Positions 60,428-64,000 of a stretch of 64,000 nt of DNA are shown one piece after another (the stretch's first letter is position 1; the number at the start of each line of letters is the position of its first letter). Made by a program: the position numbers and the translations under genes. The stretch comes from Kazachstania africana CBS 2517. Taxonomy: Eukaryota > Ascomycota > Saccharomycetes > Saccharomycetales > Saccharomycetaceae. The notes below the pieces were generated by a model. That model was not told where the DNA came from. It ran no database searches and worked only from the letters and a program-made list of their open reading frames with translations. The stretch covers positions 1,178,001 to 1,242,000 of the forward strand of contig NC_018942.1 of NCBI RefSeq assembly GCF_000304475.1, written 5' to 3'.

Positions 60428-62176
60428 CTAGTCCAAAATGGCTTCAATATTGCTCAAAGCGATAAGTTTGGAACTGTAGGCCTTGTAACATTCTTCATTA
60501 GAGTCACAGATGTATTCAACATCTTCCCAATGGAAGTTTTTTGACAAAAATTCGTCAAAGGGTAATGCGGTCTGTTTTGTCGTGTACATGAAAGACCATA
60601 GAGCTTTGTAGCAGCCACCAAGTGCACAAGAGTTTGAAGTTTTCAGTCTGTAATTGCCGTCTGTAGCTCCAATTATTTGAGCAAACTTTTTGACGATTGC
60701 GTCATTCTTTGATGCACCACCAACGAAAAATGCTCTTTTGGGTCTATTGTTCAAGTAAGCACTCAGTGGCAGCTGGTCATAGTCAAATTTGAGTTGTCTT
60801 TCAGATACTTCCTGGTCAATTTTACCAGAGCTGTTCAACAGTGGAGTAATTCGGGCGCGGCAGCTTAATGCTTGGGACTCAATAATGTTCTTAGCGTCGT
60901 GGAGTACACTACGGAACGAATCCAGGTTTTGCTTGAGCTCACCTGTCTCTCTATCGAATTTCACTCGTTTATAAGTTGGTTTTACGCTAGGTACAATTTC
61001 TCCTAGTGGGAAATATATGCCAAGTTCATCGTCATTTTTAATCGAATCGTCGAATAATGCCTTATCAAATAAAGTCCAATCATCCTTAGTTTCCACATTA
61101 TTCAAAACATTTATTTGATGGCAAACTTCGGATCTAGCCAAAGCACCATTGCAATAGCATATCATTCCCATGTAATGGTTTGCAAGAGTTGGATGGATAA
61201 ATAAGTGATAATTTGGCGAAGGGTGATATTGATCGGTGGTCACCAAAACGGTTGTGCTAGTGCCCATAGAAATCAAAACGTCATTTTTTTGTAGTGGTAA
61301 TGAGCATATTGTTGCTAGGTTGTCTCCCGTAAGTGGAAAGATTGCACATTTACTATCCAAGTCAAATTTTTGGACGAAATAAGAGGATATTTCACCAACA
61401 TGCTGTGGAGTCTGACAACTAATCGGTGCTCCTTTTAACTTATCTAACAAACTCGAATTGCTTTTCTCATTGATGAAGTCTACTAAAGGCTGACAGTACT
61501 TTTTTTCGTTAATATCATACAGATTCATCCCACAAGCATCTGCTTCATCCAAAGAGACTAATTTACCGCATAGCAAGGAAGTCAAAAAGTTGGAGACTAG
61601 CGTGATGTGTTCAGTAGATTCGTATAGCTCTTTTTCTTGTTCAGCAATTTTTAAAATTTGCGGTCCAGTAAATCTGAAGTGTGCCCTTGAACCTGATATT
61701 CTTGCCATTTCTTGCGAGCCACAGACCTTATTTTCCATTTCTTCACATTGTTTAGCGGTACTGTGATCTTGCCAATTTGGAGCATTTGCCCTCGTAAAAG
61801 CATGGGGACATAATTGTTCCACGAGCATTCCTTTGTTTGGATGTAGACTATTTAACAAGGCGTTGGCTTCCTTCGACCAATAAACAGACCCGTGCTGTTG
61901 GCAGGATCCTGAAATTGCAGAGACTTTGTTTAAAGGGAATGCTGCGGAAGCAAACTTTTTAAAAACTAAATCCACTGCTTCAATCCACATTGCAACTGGA
62001 CATTCAACTACATCAGCATGGATGTAAACGCCATTGTTCGTGTTATATTGGGGAAGTTCGGTATCAAAATCAACATTCTGGGAAGTTACTATTTTCAGAT
62101 CTTGATCTATGGCTAAGCATTTCAGTTGCTGGGTCGACAAATCAAACCCTAAAAAGTACGACTCTTCTTTGGTCAT
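60428..62176 (-). CDS. XKS1: Xylulokinase
   Basis: 582 residues; S. cerevisiae Xks1 has 600. FGGY carbohydrate kinase fold: N-terminal YFLGFDLSTQQLKCLAID (phosphate-binding loop 1), SGSCQQHGSVYW, GDNLATICSLPLQKNDVLIS and MGTSTTVL (ATP site), and the FGGY-type signature region RAFFVGGASKNDAIVKKFA near residue 480. It phosphorylates D-xylulose to xylulose-5-phosphate, feeding the pentose phosphate pathway in the cytosol. Its N-terminal extension is minimal. Position is YGR194C, head to head with no gene before FYV8. Confidence 0.97.
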   Translation of the reverse strand: MTKEESYFLGFDLSTQQLKCLAIDQDLKIVTSQNVDFDTELPQYNTNNGVYIHADVVECPVAMWIEAVDLVFKKFASAAFPLNKVSAISGSCQQHGSVYWSKEANALLNSLHPNKGMLVEQLCPHAFTRANAPNWQDHSTAKQCEEMENKVCGSQEMARISGSRAHFRFTGPQILKIAEQEKELYESTEHITLVSNFLTSLLCGKLVSLDEADACGMNLYDINEKKYCQPLVDFINEKSNSSLLDKLKGAPISCQTPQHVGEISSYFVQKFDLDSKCAIFPLTGDNLATICSLPLQKNDVLISMGTSTTVLVTTDQYHPSPNYHLFIHPTLANHYMGMICYCNGALARSEVCHQINVLNNVETKDDWTLFDKALFDDSIKNDDELGIYFPLGEIVPSVKPTYKRVKFDRETGELKQNLDSFRSVLHDAKNIIESQALSCRARITPLLNSSGKIDQEVSERQLKFDYDQLPLSAYLNNRPKRAFFVGGASKNDAIVKKFAQIIGATDGNYRLKTSNSCALGGCYKALWSFMYTTKQTALPFDEFLSKNFHWEDVEYICDSNEECYKAYSSKLIALSNIEAILD

Positions 62177-62684
62177 TTCTCGTTCACCTTTTGTACTTTT
62201 ATTCGAGACGGTTGTAACTTTTATTTTAAGGAACCAAATTACGCTCTATAAATAACTGTGGGGTTTATAACACGAAATGGGACAGGAACGATATAAAAAG
62301 AAGAACTTTTGGACTAGAAAATCAGATACCATCTATCAGGCGCTTTCTATGTTAGTATCCTCGAGCATCTTCGGTTATCTTGATCCTTATGACTTTACTA
62401 TATCTTGTATCCTATTTCTGGAACAAAAGAAACTGCAAGATATGCTGATTTATTTATATAATGACTAAGCATATGGATGGTAATGGGTCATCTGAGAGCC
62501 TTTGAATTTTAACTTATTACTATAAGGTGTCTATCAAATGCAGCGAGTTTTTAATATCTTGTTTATCAAAAGAGCATTTTCGCTTCATTTCTTTTAAGGA
62601 ATAACATAATTACCATGAAAAGGTTAAAAGGATATTAAACAAAATATTGACGAATCTTAACTATATTTATACATAAAAAATGCT
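62177..62684. other. Intergenic, XKS1 promoter; site of the missing SKI6
   Basis: About 510 bp between the XKS1 start and FYV8 stop. In S. cerevisiae SKI6 (YGR195W) is here. The only frame (62277-62468, 63 codons) does not resemble Ski6 or another protein I know. XKS1 promoter elements and the FYV8 3' UTR must be in this stretch. Confidence 0.55.
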
Positions 62685-64000
62685 CTATAATTTTTTCTTA
62701 CCTATTGACGAGAATAATTGCTTTGACTTTATTGTGTGAGAGAGAACCTTCTTTTTTAAATGATTTACATTTTGATTCACAGTATTCACGGTGTTAATTA
62801 CAGTATTCTTCCGCGTTATATCTTCAGCGTTAGCATATGCTTCTCTAACATGTCTATTATTTTTGTATTCTTCCATCAAGTAATCCTTATCCTCTTTAGA
62901 AGATGATTTTAATGAGTAACTAATCCATGTTTGAATACCGGAGTCAAATTCATTAAGTTCCCCGTAATAATCCTTCAACTGTTGCAATTTAGAGTCGTTC
63001 GATATCTTACTGTTAATCAACTTATTTAAATTCAATTCAGGTACAGTATTATCATGGTCGATCACTTTTGCTATTTGTTGTGAATTTGGTTCCGATATGC
63101 CAAGAATATCTGTATGATTGCTCCGAATCGATCTCTTGTCATTTTCAGACGTTATCGTCTTGTTAGAATCTATTTTCATCAATTGGTTATCATTTATTTC
63201 TTGCGTATCGCCATTATTCGGCAGAGGTGGTAAGTTATGATGGTTCGTTATTAATCCTGGAACGTTATAGATTGTACTATTATCGTATATTGTTTTAGTA
63301 TCTCGTATTGTTTCCAATTCGTCTGTATCTATACCATCGGATGGGAATGCGTTCCAGGCACTCTCAATTTCAGAATACGTAGAGACAACTCTAGATTTCA
63401 TACTCGATGGAGTTAGATCAATTAATTTACCGTCTTCATCATAAACGAAGCCTGGAGGGGCCTTGTTCGCACTTCCCTGGACGAAGCCCGACCTTAATCC
63501 ATCTGTATCAGGTTTCCATTGGTTTAATTGCACTGAACCGGTCGAATTTATTGTTTCATTGTCATTACTTAGAGAACCTTTATCATCACTTTCAACCGTT
63601 GTAACAGATTTAGAGTCAGAATCATCATCTGATCCCTTCGAAGTCAAAATATCTTTATCAGAATCATTTATTGAGGCTTCTTGATCTTCAAGAGATTCCC
63701 TTCCTTTGCCACCACCGGCGCTTGAGATCGTGTCGTTATCATCATTGCTACTACTAGCTCTATCGTCACTTTTGTTACTACTTTCATCATCACTATATCT
63801 AGCATTAATGCCATAATCTTCATCTTCGTCACTTGAGTCAATGATAGATTCTCTTAGTTCTTTATTTGTAAACCGGAAATTATCTTCTTGGTCGTTATTT
63901 TCTTGATAATTGATTGATTTTGTATAGGATAAGTTATCGTCCAGATCATTGCTCATATTAGTAATAGAATCCTCATCAGAAATTCCCTCCTGCTTGTAAT
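62685..64000 (-). CDS. FYV8: Fyv8, C-terminal part (gene runs off the window)
   Basis: At least 438 codons; the frame remains open to the window edge. An ATG at 63956 exists, but the codons before it (toward 64000) are open and acidic/Ser-rich like the rest, so the gene almost certainly continues. S. cerevisiae Fyv8 has 817 residues. An Asp/Ser/Asn-rich disordered region leads to the conserved segment APPGFVYDEDGKLIDLTPSS, then STYSEIESAWNAFPSDG. A helical, basic C-terminus (about the last 80 residues) follows. Function is unknown; S. cerevisiae mutants are K1-killer-toxin sensitive and the protein has been linked to membrane traffic. Order XKS1-FYV8 matches YGR194C-YGR196C. Confidence 0.9.
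   Translation of the reverse strand, partial: YKQEGISDEDSITNMSNDLDDNLSYTKSINYQENNDQEDNFRFTNKELRESIIDSSDEDEDYGINARYSDDESSNKSDDRASSSNDDNDTISSAGGGKGRESLEDQEASINDSDKDILTSKGSDDDSDSKSVTTVESDDKGSLSNDNETINSTGSVQLNQWKPDTDGLRSGFVQGSANKAPPGFVYDEDGKLIDLTPSSMKSRVVSTYSEIESAWNAFPSDGIDTDELETIRDTKTIYDNSTIYNVPGLITNHHNLPPLPNNGDTQEINDNQLMKIDSNKTITSENDKRSIRSNHTDILGISEPNSQQIAKVIDHDNTVPELNLNKLINSKISNDSKLQQLKDYYGELNEFDSGIQTWISYSLKSSSKEDKDYLMEEYKNNRHVREAYANAEDITRKNTVINTVNTVNQNVNHLKKKVLSHTIKSKQLFSSIGKKKL

Noticed and set aside
62277..62468. 63-codon frame in the XKS1-FYV8 gap, considered as a SKI6 remnant
   Set aside because: No similarity to Ski6 or another known small protein. It starts only about 100 bp from the divergent XKS1 start.

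Overview
The window is nuclear DNA of a budding yeast of the family Saccharomycetaceae. It is AT-rich, has dense intron-less genes on both strands, and carries a gene set that can be named almost gene by gene from Saccharomyces cerevisiae. Two ancestral blocks can be read. From 4 to 52 kb the order follows the S. cerevisiae YOR032C-YOR058C series, but genes that S. cerevisiae keeps on sister blocks are mixed in: HEL2 and PMP3 (YDR26x-27x) and DRE2 (YKR071C). From 53.6 kb the order is YJR007W-YJR010W followed by YGR193C-YGR196C. Genes expected in an unduplicated ancestor, such as PEX10, CIA1 and SKI6, are missing. This fits a post-whole-genome-duplication species that lost duplicates differently from S. 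cerevisiae, for example Kazachstania or Naumovozyma. The genus is an inference and is not proven.

Layout. 0-3.6 kb is a gene-poor accessory stretch: a frame-broken secreted-protein gene, a repeat module, a fold-back element with a perfect 64-bp palindrome, and tRNA-Gly(GCC). 4-34 kb holds HMS1, EXO1, an AKR2-like palmitoyltransferase, SHE4, HEL2, PEP12, CYC2, HIR2, CKB2, GLO4, CUE5, WHI2, IRC23, TOM6, PMP3 (55 codons), DBP5 and an MTH1/STD1 glucose-signalling gene. Between CUE5 and WHI2 lies a C/D snoRNA, snR62, with a 14-nt match to 25S rRNA. 34.9-36.7 kb is a second accessory island next to tRNA-Glu(CTC): another broken secreted-protein gene embedded in a second copy of the repeat module seen at 2 kb. 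37-52 kb holds RAT1, RSB1, ETT1, TMC1, DRE2, SIS2/VHS3 and ASE1. 53.6-64 kb holds SUI2, a TDH GAPDH gene, MET3, PDX1, XKS1 and the 3' part of FYV8, which runs off the end.

The genes are mostly housekeeping: DNA repair, RNA processing and export, translation, chromatin, vesicle traffic, glycolysis, sulfate assimilation and sugar signalling. They share no single pathway. Promoter motifs match the expected biology in several cases: Cbf1/Met31-type sites at MET3, paired RRPE-like sites at SUI2, an Rpn4-type site at TMC1, and Rgt1/Mig1-type sites at MTH1/STD1. The most unusual parts are the two tRNA-adjacent islands, where related repeat modules occur with and without a toxin-like secreted gene and with one segment inverted.
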